This document shows positions 36,454 to 48,889 of a DNA stretch of 64,000 nucleotides, piece after piece; the stretch's first letter is position 1; every line of letters begins with the position of its first letter. The notes under the pieces are model-generated. The model ran no database searches and had not been told where the DNA came from. It saw only the letters and a program-made list of their open reading frames with translations. Made by a program: the position numbers and the translations under genes. Where the stretch lies: assembly GCA_013420905.1 (NCBI GenBank), contig JAAXNY010000006.1, positions 2,294,001-2,358,000 of the forward strand. The letters are read 5' to 3'. The stretch comes from Collybia mongolica. Lineage: Eukaryota; Basidiomycota; Agaricomycetes; Agaricales; Clitocybaceae.

Positions 36454-37635
36454 TCATTTGATGTTCTTGAGCTGAGACAACGTCAGTTGACACCAGGCGG
36501 AAGGAAAGAAAAACCTTACACGCTGAGTGTTCATGTGGATTTTTTGCTCAACCCGCACGGTTTTCCCTTCAATTGTGTCTATGCGGCGATTTTGGTTGTC
36601 GAGTTCCTGACCCATAGCCATACCAAGAGCTTTGAGTCTCTTACTCACAGCTCCGATCTCATCTAAATTGTCATCCAATTCGTCTTCAACTTCATCATCT
36701 GATGCGGTGGCCTCAAACTGGTATCGCTTTCGCTGCTCCTTTCTGGCACCCAACTGTTCTGTGTTTCTGAAGCGGTCCTGGGGACCTCCCATGAGATCTT
36801 CATCATCTCCACGTCCATACGTGGCCGCCTTGCCTAGACGATTCTGCGATTCCCTGATATCCACCATCGTCTTCTCTCTTTCTGTGCGTTCCTCTTCATA
36901 TCGGGCCTGTATTTTGGCTTCCTGTGCAGCACGTTTGGCATCTTTGTTGAACGTGATCACGGGACGAAAGATAGAGCGGTTGAGTTGCTTAAGTTCATTC
37001 GTATTGTCATCGGCGCGAGCTGAATGTCCCTTGGCAATATCCAGGTGACGCTCGGTGTTTGCAAGTTTCTCTGATGAATACTTTAATCACAATTGGACGT
37101 ACGATGTATGTCAATTACCCGATTGATCTCCAAGCCTTGTTAAAGTTTGACGAGCGGTTTCTTCCGCTTCCCGAGCCAAACGAAGGGCGTTTCTTGTTGA
37201 ATTAACGCTTTCCTGTTTTATAAAGCGAGTTTGCGTTTTGATCCCTTCGACATCTTCGTCATTCTCCTCGCCAGGAGGGGGTTCTCGACTGGGTTGGGGC
37301 CCATCAAAAAATCTGCCAGAGCCAGACTTCTCTGGGTTGTATCCAGAGAACAACTCATTGCGATCCTTGTCAAGTTCAGCGCCACCTCGAGAATAGACAT
37401 CCCCCACTCCGTTACTTCTACTATACTTATCCACAGGGGCTGAGTAATCTTCGGGAAGGGGGTATGAACCAGACCTGCTACTGGGAGTGTTGTATGGGTC
37501 ACCATCTCGGCTAGCGACGTATGTACTGGCGCTTGAGCGATACGAAGGACGGGGAGAAGTACTGTTGCTAGATGGTTTGATATCGGATGATACGGGGGGT
37601 ATCAAGTTTTGTTCTTTACGTTTGAAGAGAGGCAT
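36454..37635 (-). CDS. SEC9: SEC9-type t-SNARE (SNAP-25 family), intact, three exons
   Basis: SEC9 is the plasma-membrane Qbc-SNARE that joins Sso and Snc proteins to drive fusion of secretory vesicles. Exons 37635-37119, 37070-36520 and 36471-36454 make 1086 nt and 361 aa. The N-terminal third is disordered and Ser/Pro-rich. The first SNARE helix (about residues 135-200) contains QTRFIKQESVNSTRNALRLA and LGDQSEKLANTERHLDIAKG, with the central Gln in GDQSEKL. A linker with RSIFRPVITFNKDAKR follows, a signature of fungal SEC9. The second SNARE helix (about 315-361) has NLDEIGAVSKRLKALGMAM and QELDNQNRRIDTIEGK and ends LKNIK. There is no transmembrane segment, as usual in this family. The final exon is only 18 nt. 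An upstream in-frame ATG at 37770 is less likely, because the family start MPLFKRKE is at 37635. Confidence 0.95.
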
Positions 37636-37864
37636 GGTATGGCTTGAAGTTGGTGAGTAAAAGTAGGGCAAGAATGGGGTGTCAATAATGGAAGCAAAGC
37701 GAGTCGTTTCATGTTGGTTGTTGTGCAGGCACGTGGTCTCAACCACGCCACAACACAGCCCCTGGCACACTCAAACAACGGCTGGATCCTAGTCGAAATC
37801 CAGTCATATGTTACATATATTTCATGTATGTTCGAGCGTAGGATATATTAAGAAGCGCGGCAGT

Positions 37865-40291
37865 CTATAGTCTCGGTGACCGCACAGTCTTAGGACCTTG
37901 CCTCACTAACAAATTCTTCGCTTTCCCTACTACCGTAACACCCTTTCCATTCTTTACAACACTTACAAGGGCGGTTTGCTTCTGTCTTTTTACTCCACCA
38001 ACACTATTTACCTTGGCGTACTTATCGACGCTGCGATCCAAAGCATCCCGGGACTTTTTCATTGCCTTCCGAGTTTTTGCTCGAAGAATCCGTTTTTCGC
38101 TTGGATTCAGTTCGCTCCGTGCGCGAAGGTCACCTGATATAGGTGCAAAGATTTCCTCAGGTGCGAACATATCAGTAACTGATTTGGTGGTAGGAAGTGC
38201 AGACTCTAGGATAGCGGTTGAAACGTTAGAAATTGTCGAAATCGTGACTTTTGTCTACAACGCGAAGTTAGTGAGATAAATCAGAACAGTGAGTCGAACA
38301 TACTTGTTTTGGCATGAAGTGGGAGTTGCATAATGCATCCAATTTACCGCATATGCTTTCCCATAGATGTTCTATTTCGGCATGTTCTTTGTGCAATTTT
38401 CCATCACGATCCTCACCCATGGTGATTCCTCCTTGACTCGCGGTGAACTCGTTTTCGTATATCTGAGCCAAGGATTGTGTAGACTTCTTATCTGTCAACT
38501 CGAAAAATCGGGAGGGTAGGAAAGCCTTGTCTTCTATATGCCGAATGCGAACCACGTCGTCAAAACGGTCGTCGATTATTCTGGCCTTGATACGTTCTTC
38601 CAAAATTTGCACAGTTTCTTCCGTTATTACGGGAACAGCCTTCATTACCCGCTCGAACTCGAGATCCTCTTCTAGTAGGGAGTTTTGAGGTCGCGTCCTT
38701 GAGTCAGCTTCTCCCATAAGGACCCAATTCTTAGGGCCGACATTCGCTGATTCCAGTTCTGTAATTTGTTCTTGAAGTGCTGCCAGTCGCTTCTCGTGTG
38801 TTGATAAATCTGAATGGTAGGTCAGTATGTCGCTGAATTTTTGGAAGACTCAACCTACCTTGGGGAAGGTCGGCTTCCTCTTCTTCAAATAAGTCCCCTT
38901 TAAGCCGCTCCATTACCTGTCTTACTTGTTCATTCTCGTCAATGTCGACCATTCCATCCCAGTCACTGTCGGTAAGGTCCCCTGTGGACATATCAGGCTT
39001 TGCATCGGTAGAATCATCGATACCACCATCTTCGTTAAAACTAATATCTTCTTTGATATCCTCATCTGCCGCGGAGAAAGGAAGGTTTCTTCCACTGGGC
39101 CGAATCTCCTTGACTCTGACTTCGCCATGAAAACGGACCCTGCCAGGAGTTGCTGCTGAGGGGGAGATTTTGGATGTTTTTTTTAGATTTGAGTTGGATA
39201 CCAAAGACGGAGGTTCAAAAAAATCGCGATAAAGAGCTTCTGCATGAGTATTCAGTTTCGTACAGCACTTTGACAAATTCATATTTATTACCGCCCGGAT
39301 CGCCTTCCTCAATGCTTTCGCCTTGAATGGGTGCAAAAAGATCAACAGACATGTCATCATCATCATCAGATTCCTCGGGTCCACCCAATCGGCCCCTTGA
39401 CGACGATGTTGCCTCTGCTCGTTCCGTCTCCGTGTTAAATGAAACCAAGTCAAAAAAGCCATCGTCGAGGCTATTCGCCTTGGGTTTCTTCCCCCAAAAA
39501 TCTATGATAGTCTTCCCCGAGTTTGTAGTACTCTCGCCTTCCTCCTCGTCGTCGTTAGAGGAAGAAGAGGATGAATCTTGAAGGTTCACCATCCCCTCCT
39601 CTAATTCGTCGGAAACATCTCCACCAGATTGGTCTTGTTCCATCTCGTCGAAGGATGAGTAGTCATAGATCTCTTCTTCGCCCTGACCCTGGTCCAACAT
39701 GTCTTCGAGGTCAGTGAGGTCAGTCTCATCCCCTTTGTTCAGCCCTTCAAGTTCAGCCGCCAGGCGCGCACCCCGTAATGCCACGCTTCCAACACCATCC
39801 TCTTCTCCTTCACCCACCCCAACCTCCAGCGCGAGATCTAGAATATCACATATATTGTTTGTTCTCAAGTCCAACTGGGCCCAAACCTGATCCTCCGTCA
39901 TTCCTTCAACAAAGAGACAGGAGAGTGGTGTGATTTTAAACGTCGTTACCGGCTTGACGGGAGGAATTGCACTTCTACGATTTTCTTTCGTTCGTACCCG
40001 TGAACGCGTTTGGGGAGCATGAGAAGGCTCCAGGGAGGATATAAGATCATTTATATGAGACTTCGAAGTAAGTTCAGACTGTATTGCTTTAGATAAATAT
40101 GATGATGAGGATATTGCCAGTAGTTTCAAGGAGAAAGAAATCGTACATAAATCGAAGACAATCTTGGCTGCCTTTAATGCAGTCGCCGAAATATCTTGCC
40201 TACCAGAAACAAAAGATTCTGGATGTCGTTCTATGAATTGAGAGAGTCCGTAAAGCTCAACAGAGAATTGGCGATTGTTTTGCTCGTCCAT
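37865..40291 (-). CDS. MPP10: MPP10, U3 snoRNP / SSU processome component, intact
   Basis: MPP10 acts with IMP3 and IMP4 in the nucleolar small-subunit processome for 18S rRNA maturation. Exons 40291-39292, 39239-38859, 38809-38304 and 38254-37865 give 2277 nt and 758 aa. The middle is strongly acidic, with Asp, Glu and Ser runs (about residues 195-330), as expected for the family. Conserved pieces include DDGFFDLVSFN, ALYRDFFEPP, SDWDGMVDIDENEQ, NWVLMGEADSRTRPQNSLLE, VITEETVQILEERIKARI, DRFDDVVR and APEEIFAP. The C-terminus is basic (ILRAKTRKAMKKS, KRQKQ). The introns are 49-52 nt with canonical ends. The first ATG gives MDEQNNRQFSVELYG. It is 229 bp from SEC9, same strand, in the only clearly gene-dense part of the window. 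Confidence 0.95.
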
Positions 40292-40929
40292 ATTTTGAGT
40301 CCTTCGCCAAATCGCGACAGAAGTGACTGACCAAATTTCTTTCAGACATCAAGAAAACGTGGAGGCGCCCGATTTGGGCAGGCGGAGTTGACGAGTTCCC
40401 CACGCTCCTGGGTGACTTCCTGTCAGCTGGGGCTTAAAACTAATTATAATTCCCTGCATCAATACGAGTTTACAGAGTATTTTACATACTATATACCATG
40501 CTTCCCCTGTGTCCAGACGGCTACTATTGCTTGTATAAGTGTGGGGGTACAGATACACCCACAGGACCTAAAATGCAAATGCACAGGCCAGATCCCACAT
40601 ACAAATTGAAGATATATCATATTATGATCAGGCCTTATTGATATGAAGAAAAAAGCAAAAATGTAGCTAGACACTTGAGGCCAGCAGAATATGTGACAGA
40701 ATCCTCCAACAGCCCCCAAACTGTTGTATAATCTTGTTTGTCAGAAATTTATTTTGACCCTTGTAAGGCATGCTAATTATAATCGGATCATGATTGCCTT
40801 ACAAGCACGGGATGTTGGTTGCAAGCACATCATTTTGCTTGTTGTCTGATCGTGAGAACACAGATATCACTGCCTTGATGGGGGGATTAATACCACAAGA
40901 ACTGCTCAACAACTTCATCCCACTTTGCC
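40292..40929. other. Intergenic: MPP10 upstream region and 5' flank of the Plavaka element
   Basis: GC content falls sharply after about 40430, marking the passage from host promoter to transposon. A small palindrome, TGTGGG..CCCACA, lies at 40540-40563 and could be near the Plavaka element's end. No exon is seen. Confidence 0.4.
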
Positions 40930-43874
40930 ATGTCACGCTCCACTGGACCACAAGAACTCTGTCAATACTGTGGTGCTTCATATTCACGAAGGGGACTTGG
41001 GAACCATAAAAAGGCCTGCAAAAAGCGAAGGGAATTAGAGGCTGAGGTGCAGGGAGATCAAGATGCTCAGACAGATCTGCAGGCAGTGGAGGAGAATGAG
41101 ATTTGTATGTGGCCTTAGTGGTCAATTTGACTAATATTAATCATATATAAACCCCTCATAATCTCCAGTACATACTCAAGATGAAAACAATAATCTGTTG
41201 GTACAACTTGAAAATCAAATGTGTATGTAACAATTTGTGTGCTTTTATGTATTTGGAACCTGATGGAGTCATGAACTAGCACATGTGGGGGAAGATTTCT
41301 ATATCATGGGTCATAACCTCAATATTGTAGATCCTGATCCTGATCAACCAGGTGATTAATATTTTAATTTCAGGCAAAATTCCAAATTTACTACAGCCTT
41401 GCCAGAGTTATCCAATGAAACACCTCAAGAAGATGATATACAAGTCAAATATCACCCCCACAGTGGCCAGGCCCCACAGGTGTACCACTTTGATGAATAT
41501 GGTAAAGATAATATTGCCTTTAGCAATCTGGCACCATTTGACCAGGAACCATGGAGGCCATTTCATTCCCATCTTGAATTTGAGATTGCCAAACTAGCTT
41601 TAGAGGCAGCCTTGAATAAGGAACAAACCAATAAACTTATTTCTTTAGTTCACCGAGCTTCAGGTGGCAAAGAGACATTTACTTTGTCTAGTCACTCAGA
41701 ACTTAGGAATACTTGGGAGGCTGCAGCATTATCTTTGACAAATGTGAGTATTATTTTACCTGTTATGCAGGTATTGTTTGAAACACAGTTTTTAGTTTGA
41801 AAAATTAGATGTTATAGTGCCATTCAAGGATGAAGACCATACATTTGAAGTTTGGCATCGTTCAATATTTCAGTGGACACTTGACCATCTTCAGGACCCT
41901 TGTCTTGTACAACATTTTGTCTGGAATGCTCAAAAGTTATACAAGTATAAGAAATCCAGTGAGAAATGGGAGCAATTTATTCATGAACCATATACAGCAA
42001 ATAGGTGGTGGAAAATTCAGGTACGGCCCCAATATTCTGATTTTGGACTTGATCTTGATTAATATATTGATAGTCAAAACTTCCCCAGGATGCAATGCCT
42101 GTCTTTTATATTTTATATGCAGATAAAACCAAGCTTTCCTCATTTGGAACACAAAAAGGATATCCAGTAATTGCTCGTATTGCAAAACTTCCCATAAATA
42201 TTCGGAATGGAACTGGAATTGGTGGTGGTAGAGTAGTAGGGTGGTTACCAATTGTGGGTGTATTATTGAATGGTCTATAACTCATAGTAAATGATTCTAA
42301 CTATATTTAGGTTGCAGAAGATGCTGGTGAGAAAAGCAAGAAGAAGTATGTGGACTTCAAAAAAGTTGTTTGGCACAAGGCATTCCAGTTGTTGCTGGAA
42401 ACTATTGCAGAGTATGCATCACATGGCTATCATTTTAAATGTGCTGATGGTATAATACGTCAGCTATTTTTTATGATTCTCATTCTATCAGCTGATTATG
42501 AAGAACAGTAAGTTTTTTTTACAATATTATTCTTTTAAACAATAATTATAACCTATTTACAGATGTATCATGGCTCTCACTTGTGGTACAAAGAGTGATT
42601 ATCCCTGCCCTATTTGCTTGGTTGAACAAAAGGACCTTTCAAAACCCTATATTTGCTATGATGTCCGAACTCAGGAGCTGATGAAAACAGCTTATGAAAA
42701 TGCAGTTAGTGCATCTACTCAAGCTGAGGGTGAGAGAATTGTGAAAGCAGTTGGGTTACGTAAAGTCTATGTTAGTAAATTTATATGCTTCTCAAACTTG
42801 GTATATTGACTTGATATATAGAATGCATTTTGGGATGTTCCCCACTCAGATCCATATGCAACCCTTTCATGGGATTGTTTACATGCATACCATTTGGGGC
42901 TATTTTCTGTTCATCTCTGGGGTGAAGTTTTGGATTTACTTAAAATCATGGGAAAAAGTGCATCAAAACAAGTTGATACACAGTATGCTGAATTTTTTTC
43001 TGGATTTCTACTTGGTATTGACAGCTTATTTTAAAGGTTTGATTTACTACCATGCTGGTGTAACCTCAATCACTTTTCAGCAGTTACAACAATTTCATTT
43101 TCAGATGGCTCAAAGTATGAGGACATTTCAAAGGTTTTTAATTTAATACTTTGTTGTATATATAAATGCTTATATAAATACTGTAGATGGCTCTTTTTGC
43201 TCTACACAATGTACTTACCAACCCACAAGGATATCTTCTACTCCAATGTTTACAAAGTTATCTGGAACTGGATATGTATACCTCACTTGAGGTTCATACA
43301 GAGCAAACCATCAAAGATGGAAGAGAGGAATTGAAACATTTTTCAGAACTCATTAATGTGTGTATTATTCTATCTAATTCTCCTTATTAGCTTATATAGC
43401 TATATATTTAGGAATATGGAATCAAATACTCTGAGAAATCCTGGAACTTTCCAAAGAACCACACACATGGCCATGTTTTCAATGATATTGAAGAACAGGG
43501 GGCTACTCGAAACTTCAATACCAAGTTCAATGAAAAAATGCATGGGCCATTCAAAACATCCTACAAGCTCAGAACAAACTTTAAGAAAGTTGAGGGACAG
43601 GTCTGAATATACTGTCTTCTCTGTTTTGGCTTATCTTGCTGATATTATAAGGTAGATTCTCTGGGCAGAACACTGTCTCTTGGTTGCTGCCTATATTTGT
43701 TCTCAGCTAAATGATCTTGATTCCTACAATAATGAGGATGAAACCTCCCCAACCAATGACTCCTCAGAAACATCTATCATACATGTGACTCTTGGTGCTT
43801 CAAAGAAATTATGCTCATTTGAGTGTCTGGAAGCTCAAATTTCTCATGATTCAGCCTTTACTGATTTTTGAAAG
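40930..43874 (+). pseudogene. Plavaka-type transposase gene, 5' part (split by insertion)
   Basis: Plavaka is an EnSpm/CACTA-related DDE transposase family abundant in Agaricomycetes. The N-terminal zinc finger is CQYCGASYSRRGLGNHKKAC (40960-41020). After short introns come FDQEPWRPFHSHLEFEIAKL (about 41540), CLVQHFVWNAQKLYKYK (41905), LYADKTKLSSFGTQKGYPV and NGTGIGGGRVVGWLPIV (42115-42255), then ILILSADYEEQ, CPICLVEQKDLSKPY (42605), a block near 42830-43010, LELDMYTSLEVHTEQTI (43260) and, near 43420-43600, WNFPKNHTHGHVFNDIEEQG and NEKMHGPFKTSYKLRTNFKK. Introns of about 50-90 nt fit between blocks. No stop seems to disrupt the blocks themselves, but the gene is cut at 43875 by another transposon; its C-terminal exon resumes at 47812. 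Confidence 0.8.
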
Positions 43875-46800
43875 TGGGGGTGGGCAATCCCTGTTACTTT
43901 TTGGAAGCGTGACGTCACTGCCTGTGACCAAAAACATCACAAATCTTGGTACACTCTGTTTCCTCACCTGTTTCCCCCACTTCTGGGCCACTATAGCCTT
44001 TATTCTTTTCCCAAAATAAATGTAATGTATATATGCTATGAATACAGTTAAATAAATCTCACATAACCCTCAATTTTCTGAGAAATCTTCCCAAGCGCTC
44101 TCCCCTCCTTCTACTGGATCTGTTTCATTGATAGCCATGTCTTCAGCCTCCTTTCTTTCACTGTAGGGCACCCAGTTCTTGCTGGTGAACAGGTCTACAG
44201 CCTTCTCAAGTGCTTTTTTCATACTATCAGCTTTTGTGTTGCTTGGTAGGGTTTTGATATTTGTAGCCCCAGCAGCTTTGAAAGCCTTAAACTGAGCTTG
44301 TAATGCCTTTCCTTTTAGCTTTCCAACCTGTTCTCTATCCAAAATAAGCTCAGTCCTTGATATTCCTTCATCCCTATCCTTTTTTCTTTCCTCTCTTTTT
44401 TGAGCAGCAGTCTCTTTCTGGGCTATCTTTTCTTCATTATGTTGAATGATTTCCAATTGCCTCTTTTGATCTTCACCCTTCATATTTCTTGCTTCTGTGT
44501 GAAGGAATTTATAGTCCTCAGGTGTATTGAGCTTGGCTTTCATAAAAGCATCTGTGTTGTTGTGGTGGTACATGACCTGGGCATTATACTGAAGGACTGT
44601 GAGTTGTGGTTGCTGTTGCATAAGCACCCTGAATGATCCCAGAGCTCCTTCATTGACATCATTAGTAGCTGGCATCCATGCCAACTCCTTTTCACCCATA
44701 GTTGCCTCATCAATCAAACCTCCTGGGGTGAATTCAGATGTAAAATGTTTCCATGTTATTAAAGCACCTTTGTGAAATTGGATGAGCAGTGGCTGAAGAT
44801 ATGGCATGGTGGATTTCATTCTCTGTATCTTTTCAAAAACAGCTGGATTTTCCCACATTTCCCCATTCAAGGTTCCCATTTCATAGGATGCATTGTCACC
44901 AATAAGAAAGTTGGGATCATTGATAATCCTTTTTATGTGGCTCTGTACACTCTCATGTAGTGGGCCCAACATCATCATATTCTCTGCAGAGCAAACTGCC
45001 TTCATATATGGGTGGCTAGTTGATTGACCATATAATGCCATAACAGCCAACTCAGTCAATGTAGCTTGACAATGGAGTGCTTCCCACATATTTTTCTCCA
45101 TATGGCTAAATTTTCTGTTGGTTTTACATTGGCGAGAGAATTCAAGGTATTCAAGAAATTTGTCAAGATATAAAAGCAGTATTCCAGCAGCTAAACAGTA
45201 GGTTCCAAATCAGTTGTTTGATGTATCAGGAAATGTAAAATTTGTGCCAACATGTGCTCTCCACCAAAAGCGGAACAGGTTCTGGTGTCCTTTCTTGTCA
45301 TCTTTATGGTTTAAAATTGCACCAGTAACTTGTACAGCCTTTATGGCACCTGAAACAGTTTTTTCAAATGCTCTTTCCTGGGCTGGAGTCATAATACCAT
45401 CTCCAGGAATTATATCTTTAAGTGTTGCTGCATTATCTCTATTGGCAAGTTTCACTGGCCCTTCAATACCATTTTCAGCCCACCAAGATGACATTGCTGC
45501 ATAGCCTCCTCGTATAGAATTCAAATCCTTGTGGCAACCACAACCAGCCCAGATGAAAAGAGTTAGAGCATGCTGCTCATTGTCAGACAACATTTCATAA
45601 GCTTTCTTTGCCAAGTTGTTTCATAAAGGCTTCTATCATCTTTGCTCTTCTTTGGGCCTGTTCTTCCTCAGTAAGAGTATCCCATTTTTTCTTCCCACCA
45701 GCTTCAGAAATCATGATCTTGTTGGCTGCCATGAAATCTAAAAGTAGTTCTTGATTGGAACTATCCAGCACAAGACCTTCACCTAGTGTCTGGAAGACTG
45801 CATCTTTTTTCATATCCTCCAGAATCTCAGCATCCTTTTTTTCTTTGGCACAGTGATCAGAAAGCAAGCCAAGTAGTTTGATCAGGATTTCCACTAGACG
45901 TAGTATATTTCCACCACGCTTTCCAAATGGGGATCGGTTAAATATGTCTATAGCAGTTCCAAGCAATTTTTTCCAATCTTTGATTGACTCTTCACTAGAG
46001 TTGTCAAGGGAAGACATGATACCAAAAAAGCATGTTCTTTTCTGTTTGTCTTGGTTATCAGAGCTATAGTCCTCAGCAGTCAGATTCACATGGCGAGAAT
46101 TATAGTTAATATTCTGGTGTCCTGTTCCATCTGCACTGAAGGTCATGGCTATATGTTCTATTTAGAAAATCTAAGTGTTTGTGAGGAATCAGTTCAACTC
46201 ACCATCTGTTTCCATCATCTCATATCCTAGCTGTATCTGTGCTGCAATATATCCCTCAACAAGAATCCATGAGACTGTTTGCCGGCTGATACCTCCAGTT
46301 GTTTTTATACCAGCACAGTGCAGAACAGCATGAATGACTTCACCAACACTGTCCTTTGAGCAGCCAGCTTTAACAAGAAGTCGGATCAAGTTTCGAGCCT
46401 GTTCAGTATATACACCTTTGTGCAGTAGACTGAAAGTTGATTTTTCCTTCAAAGATTTCTTGTTTGATTCAACTTGTTTTTTGAGTTTCTGAAGTTTTGA
46501 ACAACATTTCTTGAATCCTTGTTGCACCATAGTGATTTTGTTCTGGTATCGTTGTTGTTCAGATGCTGAACGTTCCAACAAAGAAGACAGTTTCCGCTGC
46601 AACTTGATATTTTCTTTCTCAAGTTTCATAAAAGATTCTACAGCAGAGAGTGCATTTGATATGAGAACTGCCTTTTCCTGTGTGCTCTGGGCAGTTGATT
46701 CATACTGTGTATTCAACTGCTGCTGAAGTGAGGCTTTCTTAACCTCAGTATGCTTTTGTGTTTGTCTCTCAGTACATAGAGCTTTATACCACTTATCAGC

Positions 46801-47811
46801 CTTTTTTTCAGCACCAAGGAGCTTCTGAGAGGTCTCAGCCAGTTTCTTATTGGTTGTTGCAAGAGCAGTAGTAAGATGCCTCAGTTTCTCTGATTCTTCA
46901 GCCAGCTCTGTCTCTAGCTTTGCATTATACTTTTCAGCCTGTTGGAGGGCTTCCACTACCAGATGATGCTCATGATACTCATGAGCCTTTAATCTTGCAT
47001 GAGTAGCCCTCTCTAGCATTGCCTGAGCTTGCTTCTTGGCTTTTGGCATATTCTGATCAATATGTAACTATAGCTAATGATGATGTCACTGTCACTAGAT
47101 ACTATAGCCTATATAACTCATACTTACCTGAGGATAGGCTCACCAGGAAGGTAGGGCAAGCAGAGTAGAAGGTGGGGGTTTAAGAGTGGATGAGTTTGTA
47201 CCATGAGGCATTGGTGAGGCATCCTAAGGCTGTAATCACACTCTGTGACACCATGTGAACCAGTGAAACCAGAGGTAAAACTTGTATCCTAATCTCCTCC
47301 TTCAATTCTCAACCAATTGCTTTGGTCCAAGGGGCAAAATAGCACGAATTTTTGAGCTCTACAAACCCATTAAGAGATATGTTAAATATTCCCCCTCCTT
47401 CACCCAGGACTTCCTATTTTAACACTAAAAATAGGCTTTCTTACATGAACAAGATAAAAATTTTAAATCCCTTCTAATGAGTTTGTAGAGCTCAAAAAAT
47501 AGTGCCATTTTACCCCTTGGATCAAAGCAATTGGATGAGAATTGAAGGAGGAGATTGAGATACAAGTTTTGCCCTATATGAATGGTGCTATTTGGCAGGC
47601 AAGTGATTGGTTCTCATAGTTCCACACTCCTCCAGGGAAAATCTATTACATCAGGATGTTAAGACAGTACTATAAGCTATATTTACACTGAAATTTCTAT
47701 CATCTGGAAGTGGTGCCACTCACAAACACAATGTATCAAGGTTTGGTGTCATAGTGTGATTATCTTGTGTCTGTGATGCGCATCACACTTACCGGGAATT
47801 GCCCACCCCCA
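43875..47811 (-). mobile_element. Nested DNA transposon with hAT-like ends, inserted in the Plavaka gene
   Basis: The left end reads TGGGGGTGGGCAATCCC (43875) and the right end GGGAATTGCCCACCCCCA (to 47811), an inverted pair. The host sequence TTGAAAG(T) occurs on both sides (43868-43875 and 47812-47819). This gives a 7-bp target duplication if the terminal T/A belongs to the element, or 8 bp if not. Interior to each end is a palindrome: GTGACGTCAC at 43909-43918 and GTGATGCGCATCAC at 47773-47786. The insertion splits the Plavaka coding sequence, whose C-terminal exons resume at once on the right. The element carries one minus-strand gene, 47049-44070, and about 0.76 kb of non-coding sequence at its 5' side, including two loosely inverted stretches around 47330-47580. 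Confidence 0.85.
44070..47049 (-). pseudogene. Roughly 975-aa putative DDE transposase of unnamed family, two lesions
   Basis: Exon one is 47049-46203; after a 54-nt intron (46149-46202), the rest is 46148-44070. Residues 1-230 form a long coiled coil (start MPKAKKQAQAM). Then come VYTEQARNLIRLLVKAGCS and ISRQTVSWILVEGYIAAQIQ. Conserved-looking acidic motifs follow: TFSADGTGHQNINYNSRHVN (about residue 285), FIWAGCGCHKDLNSIRGGY (about 485) and WMPATNDVNEGALGSF (about 780). The C-terminus is a basic coiled coil (QKREERKKDRDEG). Two breaks are seen: one extra A near 45600 shifts the frame in the GKE(A)YEML region, and a TGA at 45210 replaces Arg in SNN-FGTY. I recall similar proteins as unnamed hypotheticals in mushroom genomes. 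The D/D/E reading and the CxCH-like link to hAT are inference. It is not KDZ, Plavaka or Tnp2 by motif. Confidence 0.7.
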
Positions 47812-48395
47812 TTGAAAGTGCCTTGCATCTTATTTTACTTGGTTTTTGAAAAAGACAATCAAGATAAATCCAAGTGATACTATGAGTACTCTAGTTTCTG
47901 CTTTCCAATCTATAAGCTAAAACTCTATTCAAGATCATTGAATGCCAATTTCTCAAGGTTCCATATGAGTCAAAGGTAACATGGAAAACAACAACAGACT
48001 ATCTGCGGTGTAATCCAAAGTTTCACAATCATCCAAGATATGACCATGTCATCATACAAACCCTTCACAGAGATGGCAGGCCTGATTACTTCTTTGCCCA
48101 ATTATGTTATGTTTTCAAATGCACAATTGAGGAAGAGGAATATTCTATGGCACTCATTCATCCATATGATGCACTCACTGGCACCATCAATCAATGGCGG
48201 GACAGGGACCTTGGCTTCTGGAAAGTGCAGGAAAAACCACAGCTATCATCAGAATTCATATCTGTGAACTCTATCATCCGTGGTCTTCCTGTAGCACCAG
48301 ATTTTGGAAATGAAGGCCAACATCTCCTAATGGATTATGTTGACTCAGATATATGGCTAAGGCTCAAGGAAATGAAGAAGATGAGGAGAGAATAA
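47812..48395 (+). pseudogene. Plavaka transposase gene, C-terminal part
   Basis: This continues the gene broken at 43875. Starting at the right-hand target duplication, the frame soon reads LKVPYESKVTWKTTTDYLRC (47960-48015), NPKFHNHPRYDHVIIQTLHR, YFFAQLCYVFKCTIEEEEYS, EFISVNSIIRGLPVAPDFG and LLMDYVDSDIWLRLKEMKK, ending with TAA at 48393-48395. These are the characteristic closing blocks of the family. Together with the 5' part, this shows that the Plavaka gene was largely whole when the nested element landed. Confidence 0.8.
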
Positions 48396-48889
48396 TATAC
48401 AGTCAATATGTATGGACTCAGAATTAACATTGATATTGCATTGCCAGTACTAAAAGTGTTGGGTGTGTGTACACATACAAATCCATCAGGGAAACTACAG
48501 GGGGCCCAAGAACAAAGGGCCTCAAACCTTGCGTTTGCAGCAAATGAGAGGAGCAGCCCCTGAATGTGATGTTTGGGGAGCTTGATTCGAGGTAGGGGTG
48601 TCCAATGAGGGGAGAGCACCCCAAACGCAATGTTCAGGGCCATAGTGTATGGCAGAGGCAGTGGGTGAGAGGAGAGTACCTTAAATGCCATGGCCCTGAA
48701 GTTCAGGGCCTTAGTTCATGGTGGGGGTGGCAGAGGAGAGGTGAGGGCCCCAAACGTGATGTTCAGGGCCTTTGTTTGTGGTGGGTCTGATGAGGCCAGA
48801 GAACCCTGGGAGCAATGTTCAGGGCTGTGGATTGTGGCGAAGGCTGCGGGCAAGAGGAGAGGCCCCAAACGAGAAGTTTGAGGCTTGGT
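48396..48889. repeat. GC-rich degenerate minisatellite, left part
   Basis: From about 48470 the sequence repeats a unit of about 60 bp with phrases GTTCAGGGCC, TTTGTGGTGGG and GAGGGCCCCAAACG, with variable gaps. The same type of array resumes at 53570 on the other side of repeat copy B, so copy B sits inside it. No protein is supported. Confidence 0.65.

Noticed and set aside
44070..47049. Assignment of the nested transposase to KDZ because of the similar target duplication length
   Set aside because: No CxC cluster or other KDZ signature block is visible, and the termini are hAT-like.
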